Both the position numbers and the translations under genes were made by a program. The notes below the pieces were generated by a model, which was given only the letters and a program-made list of their open reading frames with translations, had not been told where the DNA came from and searched no databases. From Bactericera cockerelli (Eukaryota > Arthropoda > Insecta > Hemiptera > Triozidae), in contig CM044956.1 of the NCBI GenBank assembly GCA_024516035.1, forward strand, positions 30,602,217 through 30,666,216: a stretch of DNA of 64,000 nt, written 5' to 3'. Positions 1-17,765 of this stretch are shown in pieces (position 1 is the first letter of the stretch; each line of letters opens with the position of its first letter).

Positions 1-1012
1 AAATATAGCTAGCTGATCTAACAAAAATAGTTTAGAGCAAAACCCACTTAGTGTTTTTCAAAGTTATATTTCGATCTGGTCCATTTTTTGATCATTCTGA
101 CAGTCTGACCTTTCACTTGGTATTATGATAGGTGTTATATAGTTTTTAACCTGTTTGTCCTCTTTCTGGGTCCTCAAGAACTCGTTGATCATTCAAAATA
201 ACAAAATTAACTCATGTTAAAGTTAATTTTTATACCCATTCGCATGGACGTAGCCAGGATTTTGGTTAGGGGGGCGGAAGCTAACGAGGAAAATCTAGTG
301 AATAATCAATAATACCTAGTGTTGTATACTACCTGGAATTATACCTAGTGAATAATCAATAATACCTAGTGTTGTATACTACCTGGAATTTTCTAGGGGG
401 GGCAACTGTCCCCCCTGGCTACGCCCATGCCCATTCGATAGGTACTGGAAATAGGTACCTAGTTTTTGATTTCTAATTTTATATCTTGTGTTCATAGCGT
501 GCATTGAGGAAGTTTTATTTTTTAGTAAAATTGAAAACATATCGATTCTTTTAACGCACAGTGTATAAATTACGGTCAAACTTTTTTGGCTTGGCGGGTT
601 CAATCTTCAATGTATCGTCGTTACTTCAAAAGGATAGTAAATAGAATGAAACGAAGCCAATAAGTGGAATGAATATAGCTGAATTTTTATGTAGCTCCTG
701 TACTGGCCTTCCTGATGTGTGGTCTTTTCTAAATTATTAAATTACATGTGAAGGTTTCTTCTGGCCAAAAATAGAGGATGGACGGGACCATGTGAATTAG
801 ATGTGAAAACACCTTTATTTGTTACAAAATAATTGGTTTTTTAAATATCAGATGACAAGTTTTTATCGAAACATAGACTTTTTAAGGCGACAACATAGAT
901 ACAATTTATGATACGCTTAGGTATAATCTAGTATTATCGCTTCTCGGAGTCATTCCACGACGGTTTCGCTTGATTCTAACCATCTCTTTAGTTAGTCTAT
1001 TTCGTTTTTCAG
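1..1012. other. SMG1 intron with a small MITE
   Basis: No coding exon is visible before 1013; this is probably intron of the SMG1 gene. At 244-428 lies a MITE-like unit whose ends are imperfect inverted repeats (atggacgtagccagg against the reverse complement of cctggctacgcccat). It contains two direct copies of a roughly 54-bp unit (about 295-390) that includes aataatcaataatacctag. The remainder is AT-rich with no recognised feature. Confidence 0.5.
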
Positions 1013-7757
<6,745 letters not shown>

Positions 7758-8667
7758 ATGACAGCCTTGCTTTTCCCTCCTGAGGGTGTGAGACTTGTCC
7801 CTACCTGTTCATATCCAGTGAAGTGATTCTGGATGAGATTTAAAGCTGCAGATACCGAGTGTAGTGAATTCTGGATGAGATATAGAGCTATCCTGTGGTG
7901 GATTATAAGAGTCTTCTGACAAGAAGTTCTTGCATAGCTTTTGCTTACCAGAAAGGAAATCCAAGTTTAGCACAAGATAGGAAAACTATTAGGATTTCTT
8001 TGTCTTATGAAATACATGTTAGTAAGGAATCTTTGGTATTTCAATCAGTATAAAAGATAAAGTAACTGATCTCAGTAGCTCGATCAATGAGACGCGGACC
8101 TGGAGATCGGCGGTTCGAGTTCCAGGCTTATATTTAGTAAGTCGAGTTTAAGTTATTGTGATAAAGACAAAGTTATTTATTTGAATTGAAAAATGTTCAT
8201 CGAAGTGAAAAAAAAACTCTGAACATTATATAATTTTTATTTATTAAATAAAATACTAAGAATGAATTTGACAAAAAGAACAAATAAATAATTTATTTCG
8301 ACAACTTGGAAAAGACACCTTGTTTATTTCAATTGACAAATCGATTTTTTTTTTATGTGTGCAGACTGCAGATGCTTAAACTTCATTATTGTACTTAGTT
8401 ATGTAGTTTTGAATGTTAAAGGTGAAATTAATAGACAAAATCAATAACTTAAGTCATTGCTTAGCAGCGGTTTTCCCCATCTTAGAGAGTACGCCATCGG
8501 AGACTCAGCGCCACAGAGGTATCACAAAAACGTCTATAATGTCACCCTAAGAGTCTTCTTTTCATAGAAGCATTTTGGAACTCTTTTTGGGCAAAGGGGC
8601 ATAGATTCAGTCTTTGTGAAGTAAGATGTCATCTTCGTAAGACTCTTTTGAGACTCACTCTATGGTT
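7758..8667. other. convergent 3' ends of SMG1 and GGCT
   Basis: SMG1 (plus) stops at 7757 and the GGCT gene (minus) stops at 8668. Between them AATAAA occurs on the plus strand at 8247-8252, and its minus-strand equivalent tttatt at 8236-8241 and 8240-8245, so the two 3' UTRs probably end within a few dozen bases of each other. A tRNA-like SINE head with a B box (ggttcgagttcc) lies at about 8065-8130. Confidence 0.55.
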
Positions 8668-11600
8668 TTATTCTTTGAATGCACACTCTATAGTAGGGAC
8701 TGACTTCAGCTCAGCGATGTAGTATTCGGGAATGCCATTCTCAATGCTCGAGTGAATAATATTTCTCATGTACCTGGAAAATAATTTTTTAATGGATATT
8801 TTAATTTGTGTACTCGTGGGTAATGTACAAGTTAATAATTTAAAACATAGTTGTGTAAAGTTGATAAACTTTTTTCGAGTCTTAAAAGAACCCTTAGCTT
8901 GGGTTTACAATGGCAATAATTTATTCATTTAAATATTTTTTTGCCTTGGATCAACAGAGATTTAAAGAAAAAGGTGAAACTCAAGAGTGCGTGTAGCCTG
9001 TTATAATACGGATTTATTTATTACCTATCTTAGGAATGAAGATTAGTTTCTGAGGTGATGGTGTCACCGTATTGTATGTACTAGCTCACACAAACTGGGT
9101 CTATTAAGACATGATTATTCTGAACCCCTAAATATCTGCCACCCCTAGCCCACATCCTACTTATACTTATCATTCTTCTATGTATTCTATGTTGATTTTT
9201 ACCATGTTGCAGGTTTTTGGCTTTCTTGCAATTGCGTGTTAACATTCTGTGACAAATTCTCAAGCTTAGAAGATATTGACAACATTTCATAGCACCTGCA
9301 TGTATGATGTGTACCACTAGGCAGTTCTGAATCCACGGTAACGTGAATCACACGGTATAATTTATTATCTACATCTTCATAGCTGAAAATAAGTAGATAC
9401 AATTTTTTAACCAATTTGTTTTCACAAGACACGAATTGTCAAGCGTAAATCTTATATATACCTCTACTTTATAAAGTGAAATCGCTCTCTTCTTTTTTAA
9501 TGTGGATTTTAACACTTTGAGCCCATGAATACCATATATGGTCCTCAGCTGACATTTCACAGAGGACATGAGTACCATATATGGTACTCACCCAAAATTT
9601 CACTGTCGACTTGTGTACTCTATATGGTATTCACGACCTTCCTTTTCTTGGAAGACTTGAGTACTCCCTATGGTATTCGTTTCTATGTGTATCTCATAGG
9701 GAACAGGTTCTTGTGGTCCTTGGGAGCAATGTATGAGTGTTGGGTTCTGAAATTTGTGGTCCCTCGTGCTCACTCGCCGATCCCAGCTCTGGGGCTCAAA
9801 GTGTTAACGTCGCTTTGACTGCATGGTCGACTGTGTTTGCCTCCATTCGCAGGTAACTCACAAACCTGCTACCCACATTAACCTCATCCAACCTGGGTTG
9901 TCAACATCACGAAGTCTTCACCGCGCTGGACGTTGCCTTACTTTGGTGATCCTACGAGAACCGGTGCATTCAACGCGCCATCAACGCTGGCCGCTCAGTC
10001 TTCTTAATGTCAATACTTTGGAATCTGAAATTTTTGCACTTTAATTTATTCTACCGTTTTCACACTCCGCATTTTGTGCAAGAAGAGAACGACCAACAGC
10101 AATTAGCCACCAATAAATCCATAATGAATAATTATTAGGCATAAGTTTATAAACAAAAAGTTTGGTTGTTATTGTTTAAAACCAGGTGATGACTACTTGT
10201 ATTAATAAAAATAATAATACTCTTTTGTGGAAGGTAACCACCCGGCGAGGTTAATGCTCAAAGCATTTTATACCACCTAACCCTCAGAGTCTTATTATTA
10301 TTATGTGGTCACAAATTCAAATTAATGAGGAAAAATTCATGCACTGTTTTGGATTTGAACCAACGGATCCCTACGCCACCTGGATTACCAGACTAGCGCG
10401 TTAACCACTTGACTACCAGTAATCATCCTCGAAGGATCTTAACGCTCCATATTTATGTTCCAACACCTACAGTTACTATTCCCCTACGCGTCTCGCGACC
10501 AACCGCAGACCACTTCTTCAGTGGTTTGAAGAAGTGGTCATCTGGTCATGAGCCTGTACCTGGCAGATGCATCTCGACCGGGCCACAAAACTTTTCAGAG
10601 AAAAAAGCGTTCTAGTTGTTGTAAATTGCATCATCTCTCGACACGACCGTATTCGTGCATTAATCTAACCGTGTGTCACTTACTAATCCAGCTGTGGAAT
10701 GTCTCTATTGTGAATCAACCACACAACTCCCCATACATGCTTGTTCTTATCCGGCACTATTGTAGCCCAGAATTGAAAATCTAATCGGTAGTCCTGGAAA
10801 ACAGTAGGTATAAAACTGTACTTAAAATTAAATTTATTTATTCATCCACGTACATTAATGCAATTTGTATCTGAGTATTCGAGATTGAGGTAAAATGTTG
10901 GATCTTGGAACTTCTATTTTCAAATTAAAAATGACAGTTACAGAGACCTTCAACATGTAGGTAACTAGATTTATTAACTCTAATATTAACCACATAATGT
11001 TTTTTTTACTTTCTAGTACCTATACCTAAGGTATAGAAAATATTGTTTTCGGTCGGTTTTTTCGAATTTGAGCTGAAACCATTTCTGGACGACTCCTGAT
11101 TTCAAAAAAGTAATTTTTAAATGAGGGTTTAACAGCTCTTTTTATTTCGTAGCCATGTATGCCTATAGACGCTTGTGATCGGTGTTGTAGCTTGCTCATC
11201 CCTTAGTATGCCTCCCCTGTGATGGGGGAGAAGTGACAAAATACTTCCCATTGATATGTTGGTCAACGCGAGCGCACTGGAAGGTATTCCTAAAGAACTC
11301 TTTAACCAAATTTTATGTACTTTCTCTGTCGGCTCTGAGGTTCCAACATGGGACCTTCCGCAAGGCAAGCCCGTATCGTACCATTGAGCTAATCGTGAGC
11401 TCAAATACATATTATGCTTAACATTGTTTTTTTTTTTTTGGGTTTAACGTCGCTTTCAACTGCCATGGTCATATCACGACGGGGGTTTTACCCTCCATTC
11501 GCAGGAAACTCACAAACCTGCTACTCACATTGACCTCACCCAGCCTGAGTGGGGCCGGGAAAAGCCAGCGTCACGAGAATTAGAATTTGAATGGTCACCC

Positions 11601-14600
11601 ATCCAAGTCTTAACCTCGCTGGATGTCGCTTAACTTCGGTGTTCTGAAGGGAACCGGTGTATTCAACATGCCATCGACGCACATAGGGGTATTTGAGCAA
11701 TCTAGCTGGACAAAATAGGAATTAGTAAAATGGGCCCTGAAATAATAAAATAGATATTTTCAGATAGCCAAGACCCTGCCGCATCATTTTCAGTCATCAT
11801 CATTGTCATTAGTCAAGTACTTGACCTGTGAGGTCACTTTAAAGTGCCCCGTTCATCCAGAGAATTTCACTACTACTAAAACTCTCTTGAATCTATCATC
11901 TTTCAGTTCATTTTCCAAGAAATCTACAATATTTTTCTAAAATACAACTATGGATTCTAATAGTACATGTAAGTGTGAACAATTTTTCTTTATCTCAGTT
12001 TTATTTTAGATGCTAGCTTTCGTTCTATGAAGTTTTAAAGAAGTGCTGTTTTAAGACCTACATTATTTCAAAATTTCAACTTCAAAGGCATTTTTGTTAT
12101 ATATAACTCCAAGTACCGGCATTGATTTTGATGTTATTGAATAGCCTGTTTCTCGTTCTTTTCGATAGTAAAAAAATCAAAGTGCGAAAAAGTGCGTTTT
12201 TAAAGATAAAAATCTTTAAAGGGTGCAATCATTTTTGACGACTGACACACTCATTGCTCTACAGCCCAGACGGTAATATCTAGAAAGCTGAAATTTTGTC
12301 AAGATGTTGCTTTTATAGTGTTAGCGTACTTGAAGAAAGAATTTTTTGAACAAAACAGTGGTTCTCAACTTATGGCCAAATTTCTATACAACCTAAACCG
12401 TAATGCCTAGAAAGCTGAAAATTTGTGAAGATGTCGCTGTGATAGTGTAAGTGTTCTTAAAGAAAGAATTATTGAAAGGAAACAGTGGTTCTCAACTTTT
12501 GGCCAATTTTTTCCATCGCAACAGCTATTAAAGAAATTTGGATAGGTAGTAATATTATGTGCATTGCAGGTCTAGAATGTCGTGAAATAACTCGACGTGA
12601 ATTGTTCATTCATGTGCTCAAATCAGAAGGGACAACCGTAAACAAAAAATTAAACAATCTAGAAAAATATCTCATTGCGTTTGGGCCATTTTCACCGGAT
12701 GACACCACCATATTCCAAAGAGATATTGTAAAACTAAAGGGAACGTTGAAGGCCAAGTGGATTAATGCACATAGAAAGAAAGAAGTGTTCGAAAAGAAAA
12801 ACAAAGAATGGCTAGATGGAACACTAAGAATACCAAAATCAGTAAGTCCATCTAGAGCAGGAAGACCTATAAAGTTATTCTCTGAATCGTGCGAGCGAAC
12901 CAAAAGAAGAAAAACTGATGTTTTGCGGAAAAACAATGATTTGGACGTGCTGACATTTGCAGTTCAAACCAAACTTCGTGATGAAGGAAAACGAGATGCT
13001 TCATCATTGTTAAAAGAAATTACTTCGACACCAAAACGAGCAACAAAATACAAAAAGGCTTTTGTGAGCAGCAGTCGATCGGACGAAAAAGCCCAACTTA
13101 CACCACAGGAAGCACTCTCATTGTTCATTGAAGCTGACCTGTCGAGGAGACAGTACGAGATAATAAGGAGTTTTTCCCCACAAATTTACCCTTGCTACAG
13201 TAAGATCCAGGAAGCTAAAAATAAGTGCTATCCAGACAAAGATTCTATTAGGGTGACTGAGACTCTAGCTGAAATTGAAATCCAAAGTCTAATGGACCAT
13301 ACTGCTTCAAGATTGCTTCAAGACCTTGAAAAGATAATTTTGACTCTTGAAAATGAGGAGAGAAGTTCATTAGTACTCATGTGCAAATGGGGATGTGATG
13401 GTGCACAGCAGGCACAATATAAACAAAAGTTCGAAAGTGATTCTAATTCTGATTCTAATTTGTTCCAAAGTTCTTTTGTTCCTCTGCGCCTTATTTGTTC
13501 TAACAATAACAGAATTCTTTGGCAAAATCCAACTCCCTCATCTCCACGTTATTGCCGTCCTATTAGATTGCGATTCATCAAGGAAACCACGGATGTGACG
13601 AAGGAGGAAATTGAGTATGTTACAAATGCGGTGAAGGAATTGGAAAAAACTATTGTGCAAATAACGGACAGTGTCACATGTGCAGTATCTCACACCATGA
13701 TGCTCACAATGATTGATGGAAAAGTGTGTAATGCAGCAACCAATACAACATCTACCATGAGATGCTACATCTGCGGTTTGACATCGAAAGATTTTAACTC
13801 CTTGGACAAAAAGGGAACAGTCAATCCGGAAGCTTTAAAGTTCGGCTTATCCATTCTCCATGCTAGGATTCGTTTTTTTGAAGCCATTTTACACCTAGCA
13901 TATAAACTACCACTTAAAAAATGGCAACTGCGAACACAAGAAGAAAAAGAAAAAGTCAAAGAGAAGAAATTGGAAATTCAAGGTGAATTTAGAACAAAGA
14001 TGGGTCTCATTGTAGATGTTCCAAAAGCTAACTTTGGTAACACAAATGATGGAAACACAAGCCGCAGATTTTTTGCAGATCACCAACTCTCATCTGAAAT
14101 CACCGGAATAGATTCCAACTTCATTTTTCGCCTCAAGGTCATTTTAGAAGTGATCTCCAGCGGACATGAAATTAATATGGAAAAATTTGCAATTTATGCT
14201 AAAGAAACAGCAAATCTCTATGTTAACCTGTATTCCTGGCACCCTATGACCCCAACACTACACAAAATCCTCATACACGGACCCGAAGTCATTGAGAAAG
14301 CCCTCCTTCCAATAGGTCAGTTATCCGAAGAGGCCCAAGAAGCACGAAATAAGCACATTCGCTTATACCGACAAAACTTTGCAAGAAAGTTCTCGCGAGA
14401 AGATTGCAATATGGACATATTGCACAGGTTACTTTTAAATTCAGACCCTCTAATGACTGGTCTCAGAATTCAAAGCAGGAAAACGTCTGAACCTTTCACG
14501 AAGGAAACAATATCCATGCTGAAGTCCTTTGAACAAAATGAACTTGCTTCCTTGCATGACTTTCTCTCTGATGACGAGGAATAAAATAACACTTCGCTTA

Positions 14601-16126
14601 AGTTAATTTGCTCTACATTTAAAAGAAGGTAAGACGTTATTTTTGTACTTTCCTTTTTAATATATATACATATTATATTTAATATCTAATTTGAGGGGAG
14701 GGGGATAGTTTCACATTAATTTTAAGTGAATCCGCCCCTGTTTTATTTTAAATTGAACAACACTAATCATTGCATTTATTTAGCACAAATTCTACTTGAA
14801 AATATGGTTTTTACATTATTTAAGAAGGTTGACCCCTGACATCTCCCCTGGTAAAGCTAATGGTATCAAAAAGCCATGAAAATTTCATTATTTCAAATGG
14901 AAAAACATGTATTTGACATTTTTTACAAAAATACAATTAATTTCGAATAATTTTTTTACTAAAACCTGTGAAACGTACGATATCCCCGGCCCTGCTTTGA
15001 TTAAAATTCTCAAATTTGTCATAAAATACCTTTAATGTCAACTACTTTTCAGAAATGTATTACAAATAGGGTGGTTCCATTTAAGATTCCAAAGTTGACC
15101 CCCCTGGGGTCGCCCCTGGTAATCATAAAAAATCAAAACCTAGTAAAAAAGATTCCCCCTCGATATAATGGTACACGTGATTAAGCATTTTTTAAATTTT
15201 AAATCCGTTCTCCAGATATTTTGAGTGGCACCTTTTTTTTTGGCGGACCATGTATATTGGAGGTTAGGAAAATACTCTAATTAGTGTAAAAACATTGAAT
15301 AGCAACATCTAAATAAGTAAAACACAAAAAATAATTTTGTCCAGCTAGATTGCTCAAATACCCCTATGTGCGACGCTGGCTTAACATTGTTTGTACGCCA
15401 CTGTACAGCACTCTTGTATTTTGGCCAGAATATTTGTGCATGGTTCCATACACCGTCATTGTATTTTCCGATTTGAAATCAACCCCGGCCCTCTTTTGCC
15501 AATTTATTTAAATATTCTTGTCCCTCTTCTATCATACTCGTAAACCTGTTATCTTATCCTTTTGTGCAAAGTTTGTATGAGTTATGCAATGAAGACTGAA
15601 ATAAATTTGAATTACTCAAAACAAACAAGAAAATCAACCCCGGAGTCTAAAGTACCTTCTTGTTTAAAAAATAACGATTAAGCAGTTGAGCAAGTTTCAA
15701 GCTCGCGCGGTTGTGTGCAGGCATAATTATTACTAGCCATAAGCAAAATCAGACAAGAGAAAGTGACCACATCTTGCCGTACTTTTTTACTAGATTGAAC
15801 ATTAACTGATCAATTCAGATACATGATAAAATGTGTAAAATCACGTACCTAATCAGTACGTACTAATTATACACAAAGTCTTTATTCGATCTTATAGACT
15901 TTTGGATTCTTCACAAAATAATAATAATGCTAACTTCTAACTTTATAATGAATGATAATGAATAGTAGGCCTTAATATCAAATTAAAAATATGATGATCT
16001 AAACTGTAAAGTACTCACATTTAATTTAGCAATACATATTTTTTCTGCCGTTGGACAATATTTTCTGAGAGTTGAACTAGATATATTACTCCCATAAGCA
16101 AAATAATAAAAGTGGTCTTCTTTCAT
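8668..16126 (-). CDS. GGCT: gamma-glutamylcyclotransferase (four exons)
   Basis: Cytosolic enzyme that cleaves gamma-glutamyl dipeptides to 5-oxoproline and a free amino acid. Exons on the minus strand: 16126-16019, 10793-10684, 9382-9203, 8773-8668. All introns are GT-AG and phases close (0, 2, 2), giving 167 aa. Residues 9-14 FAYGSN are the family's substrate-binding signature. Later come KHVWGVVWLI, the segment LDYYEDVDNKLYRVIHVTVD in which Glu75 aligns with the catalytic Glu (human Glu98), the conserved CRCYEM, and a C-terminus (YMRNIIHSSIENGIPEYYIA) like the human one. Start chosen at ATG 16126 because it sits just before the signature; an in-frame ATG at 16300 would add 58 aa. About nine residues usual before ATIVPD are missing. 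The first intron carries the Transib element. Confidence 0.86.
9509..9807. mobile_element. piggyBac-type MITE with internal palindromes
   Basis: Bounded by TTAA on both sides (9509-9512, 9804-9807), with 12-bp inverted ends CACTTTGAGCCC. Inside, a palindrome related to gagtaccatatatggtactc recurs with centres near 9536, 9579, 9622 and 9668. No coding capacity. The right TTAA is the ttaa of a 5S-type SINE tail, so it inserted into that SINE. Confidence 0.75.
9804..9992 (-). mobile_element. 5S-rRNA-headed SINE
   Basis: Read on the minus strand, the head matches the 5S rRNA promoter region in diverged form (cgttgaatgcaccggttctc, then caccaaagtaaggcaacgtc). It leads into the body shared with the other SINEs (cctgcgaatggaggcaaaca). 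The tail is interrupted by the piggyBac-type MITE at TTAA. Confidence 0.7.
10205..10417 (-). repeat. SINE family with a gttaacgcgctagtctgg-type head
   Basis: Minus strand: head gtggttaacgcgctagtctg, B-box-like ttggttcaaatcc, then a tail with gaatttttcctcattaattt and a closing (aat)n-type run. The most complete copy of this family in the window, in the first intron of GGCT. Confidence 0.65.
11680..11716 (+). repeat. Transib left terminal inverted repeat
   Basis: 37 bp, identical to the reverse complement of 15334-15370. Starts CACATAG (recombination-signal heptamer CACAGTG, 5 of 7). After exactly 23 bp it has ACAAAATAG, which shares its first six bases with the nonamer ACAAAAACC. Confidence 0.9.
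11950..14584 (+). CDS. Transib / RAG1-like transposase
   Basis: DDE recombinase predicted to cut at the element's CAC ends. Proposed structure: exon 1 11950-11968 (ATG, MDSNST plus one base), donor GTAAGT at 11969, acceptor gcattgcag ending at 12569, exon 2 12570-14584, giving 677 aa. Without the intron, an open frame from 12485 gives 699 aa. In 699-aa numbering the acidic triad is Asp305 (in KWGCDGAQQ, like RAG1 ESCDGMGD around Asp600), Asp411 (MIDGKVCN) and Glu619 (SEEAQEARNKHIRLYRQNFA, like RAG1 Glu962 in NESGNKLFRRF). A CYIC motif follows the second Asp. The frame has no stops or shifts, so the enzyme looks functional. AATAAA overlaps the stop region. Two imperfect copies of a stretch with agaaagctgaaa and ggttctcaactt lie in the leader, 12240-12500. 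Confidence 0.85.
15334..15370 (-). repeat. Transib right terminal inverted repeat
   Basis: 37 bp, perfect inverse of the left end; read inward it continues ACAAAATTA at the nonamer position. The 5-bp target copy CGACG follows directly. Confidence 0.9.
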
Positions 16127-17295
16127 TGTAAATTTATTGAATAGAATAAAACATTTTCTTTTCGAGATTATTGGAATGTTTATGTCCGATAAGACGGTGT
16201 TATCATTACTAACACTAAAATATCGAGGCCACATGTAGCGTTGACTTGTGATTGTCAGCACAGACTTATAAAACGCAAAACACTCGCGGGATAAAAACAT
16301 GACAGTGGGATTTTATTTATATTAATGGGAACACTATCATGAAACAAATTAATAACTTGCAACGCGATGCAGAAAACGAGCATGCTCTATTATTTACGCC
16401 AAACAGTTCGTTGGTATTTTCATTTGAAATAAAATTTAGACCTTATTGGACCAAAGTTTTTACTTCCGATAAATTTCTAATATTAGAAATGGGAAGTATT
16501 GTGTTCGTTTTTTGTAAAAAAACGTCCAGTACCCAAGTGAAAACAGAGCCTCACTTGATAAGGTCACTTCGCTCACTCACTGCGTTCGGTCAGTGATATC
16601 AAGAAAATAAAATTCATCGACGCCACTGATGAAAAAATAAATTCCGTCGATGCCGCGGCGGCACTAGAGTTGAAAAGTTTTTAAATTAGGCGTGAGAAAG
16701 TTGCAACCAAAAGGTTCTCAGGGACCTCTTGCCTTACCTAACTTTTACCTGCCACCCGATCGTATGATAATGGTTAGACCAATCAGAATCGAGGAAAATT
16801 TACCTTTCTCCTTTCTAGCTGGGTCCATGAAAATCTCTCCGTATTCAGTTTGGTTTTTGGTTGAGTCTTCTTTGTGTTAATGTAATCATACTACAATGAA
16901 AACTAATTTCGAAATATTTCATACATGGAAAAAAAAACTTATGTCGAATTTTATATAAGCGGATGTTTCCGTTGTAAACTTCACATTATGCGAGTTCTAC
17001 AGAATCAGGTAAGAATTTTATTTTTCTTCTTTAAACCTATTGATTAATAAGTTAGTAACTGTGTAGTTTTCTACCCCTAGTAGTTCCTAGACATGTCACG
17101 TCCTCATTGACCAGCAGTAACTCTTGTAGAGAGCCTGTCCAGAGCTCCTTCGGTTTTTAGTCCTCTTCATCCACATTTTTTTTTTAAGTAATTGACCATA
17201 TATTATGTAGTCCAACTAAGGAAATGTGCGCATGTGCAGAAACGAGTTTTCGTCATATACGGTCAAAAAGTTCAATTCAATTCAATGGCGTAACG

Positions 17296-17462
17296 CAGCG
17301 GTTCCCAACCGTTTTAGCTTGGGGGCCCAATAATATTTTTAAAACAATTTTGCGGCCCACCCCGTACTTATTTTGCACTATATTAATATTATTTCTTAAG
17401 TTTCGGCCAGCATCCGCGGCCCAGTAGCGAGCTGCCCGCGGCCCACCGGTTGGGAACCGCTG
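17296..17462. mobile_element. hAT-type MITE
   Basis: 167 bp with inverted ends CAGCGGTTCCCAACCG / CGGTTGGGAACCGCTG, flanked by an 8-bp direct repeat with one mismatch (gcgtaacg at 17288-17295, gcgtaact at 17463-17470). End sequence and 8-bp duplication are typical of hAT elements. The interior is non-coding. Confidence 0.85.
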
Positions 17463-17509
17463 GCGTAACTTATCGCAAACCTGCGCATACTGTCCAAGTG
17501 TCTATTACC

Positions 17510-17765
17510 TACCCTGTCGTTAAGCTCTCATTTCTTTTTTTACTCTGTCTTATCCCGCTTGAGCAGGGTCGACGTTGTTCAACCTCATGGTTGATGTTGG
17601 TTGGTTTTGGCACATTTTTTTATGGCTGGATGCCCATCCTAAGGCCAACGATTCTATTTGATTTAACGTCCTGAATTAGGACGGGGGTTTCACCCTCCAT
17701 TCTCTGGGAATCGCACCAGCTACCCACATTAACCTCACTCAGCCGGGGTAGAGCCGGAAATAGGA
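17510..17765 (-). repeat. 5'-truncated tRNA-type SINE
   Basis: Reverse-oriented body and tail of the SINE found at 2704-3054 and 56141-56503 (gctgagtgaggttaatgtgg, gaatggagggtgaaaccccc, tttaacgtcc and the gcgggataagacagagt tail). The tRNA-like head is missing, so it probably arose by 5' truncation. Confidence 0.7.

Larger units (their letters stand above)
11680..15370 (+). mobile_element. apparently intact Transib DNA transposon
   Basis: 3691-bp element with perfect 37-bp terminal inverted repeats beginning CACATAGGGGTATTTGAGCA, flanked by CGACG at 11675-11679 and 15371-15375. A 5-bp GC-rich CGNCG-like duplication and CAC-starting ends are hallmarks of the Transib superfamily, the group from which the RAG1 recombinase core is thought to derive. 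It encodes one transposase on the plus strand with all three catalytic acidic residues. The host SINE reads continuously when the element and one CGACG are removed. It lies antisense inside an intron of GGCT. Confidence 0.9.
11430..15378 (-). mobile_element. 5S-rRNA-derived SINE split by a Transib element
   Basis: The SINE is 11430-11679 plus 15371-15378, in minus orientation. The head carries the 5S internal promoter: gttgaatacaccggttc, the A box gaagttaagc and the C box cttggatgggtgacc. The body (gcgaatggagggtaaaaccc) ends gacgttaaaccc and an A-tail, the T run at 11430-11439. The 14-bp target duplication gcttaacattgttt is at 11416-11429 and 15379-15392, on either side of the later Transib insertion. 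Confidence 0.85.

Noticed and set aside
9525..9818. 97-codon frame with repeating tyrosine-glycine-isoleucine segments
   Set aside because: Lies wholly in a non-coding piggyBac-type MITE; the repetition reflects its palindromes.
11570..11679. Possible functional 5S rRNA gene
   Set aside because: Only the promoter-containing part of 5S is present, in a SINE with an A-tail and target duplication, and it is split by Transib.
12610..12936. Antisense frame of 108 codons inside the transposase gene
   Set aside because: Shadow of the transposase reading frame with no family features.
15983..16300. Reading the first GGCT exon as a 105-aa stand-alone protein
   Set aside because: The YGSN signature is followed by a clean donor at 16018 and the later exons complete the enzyme; the last residues of that frame are intron.
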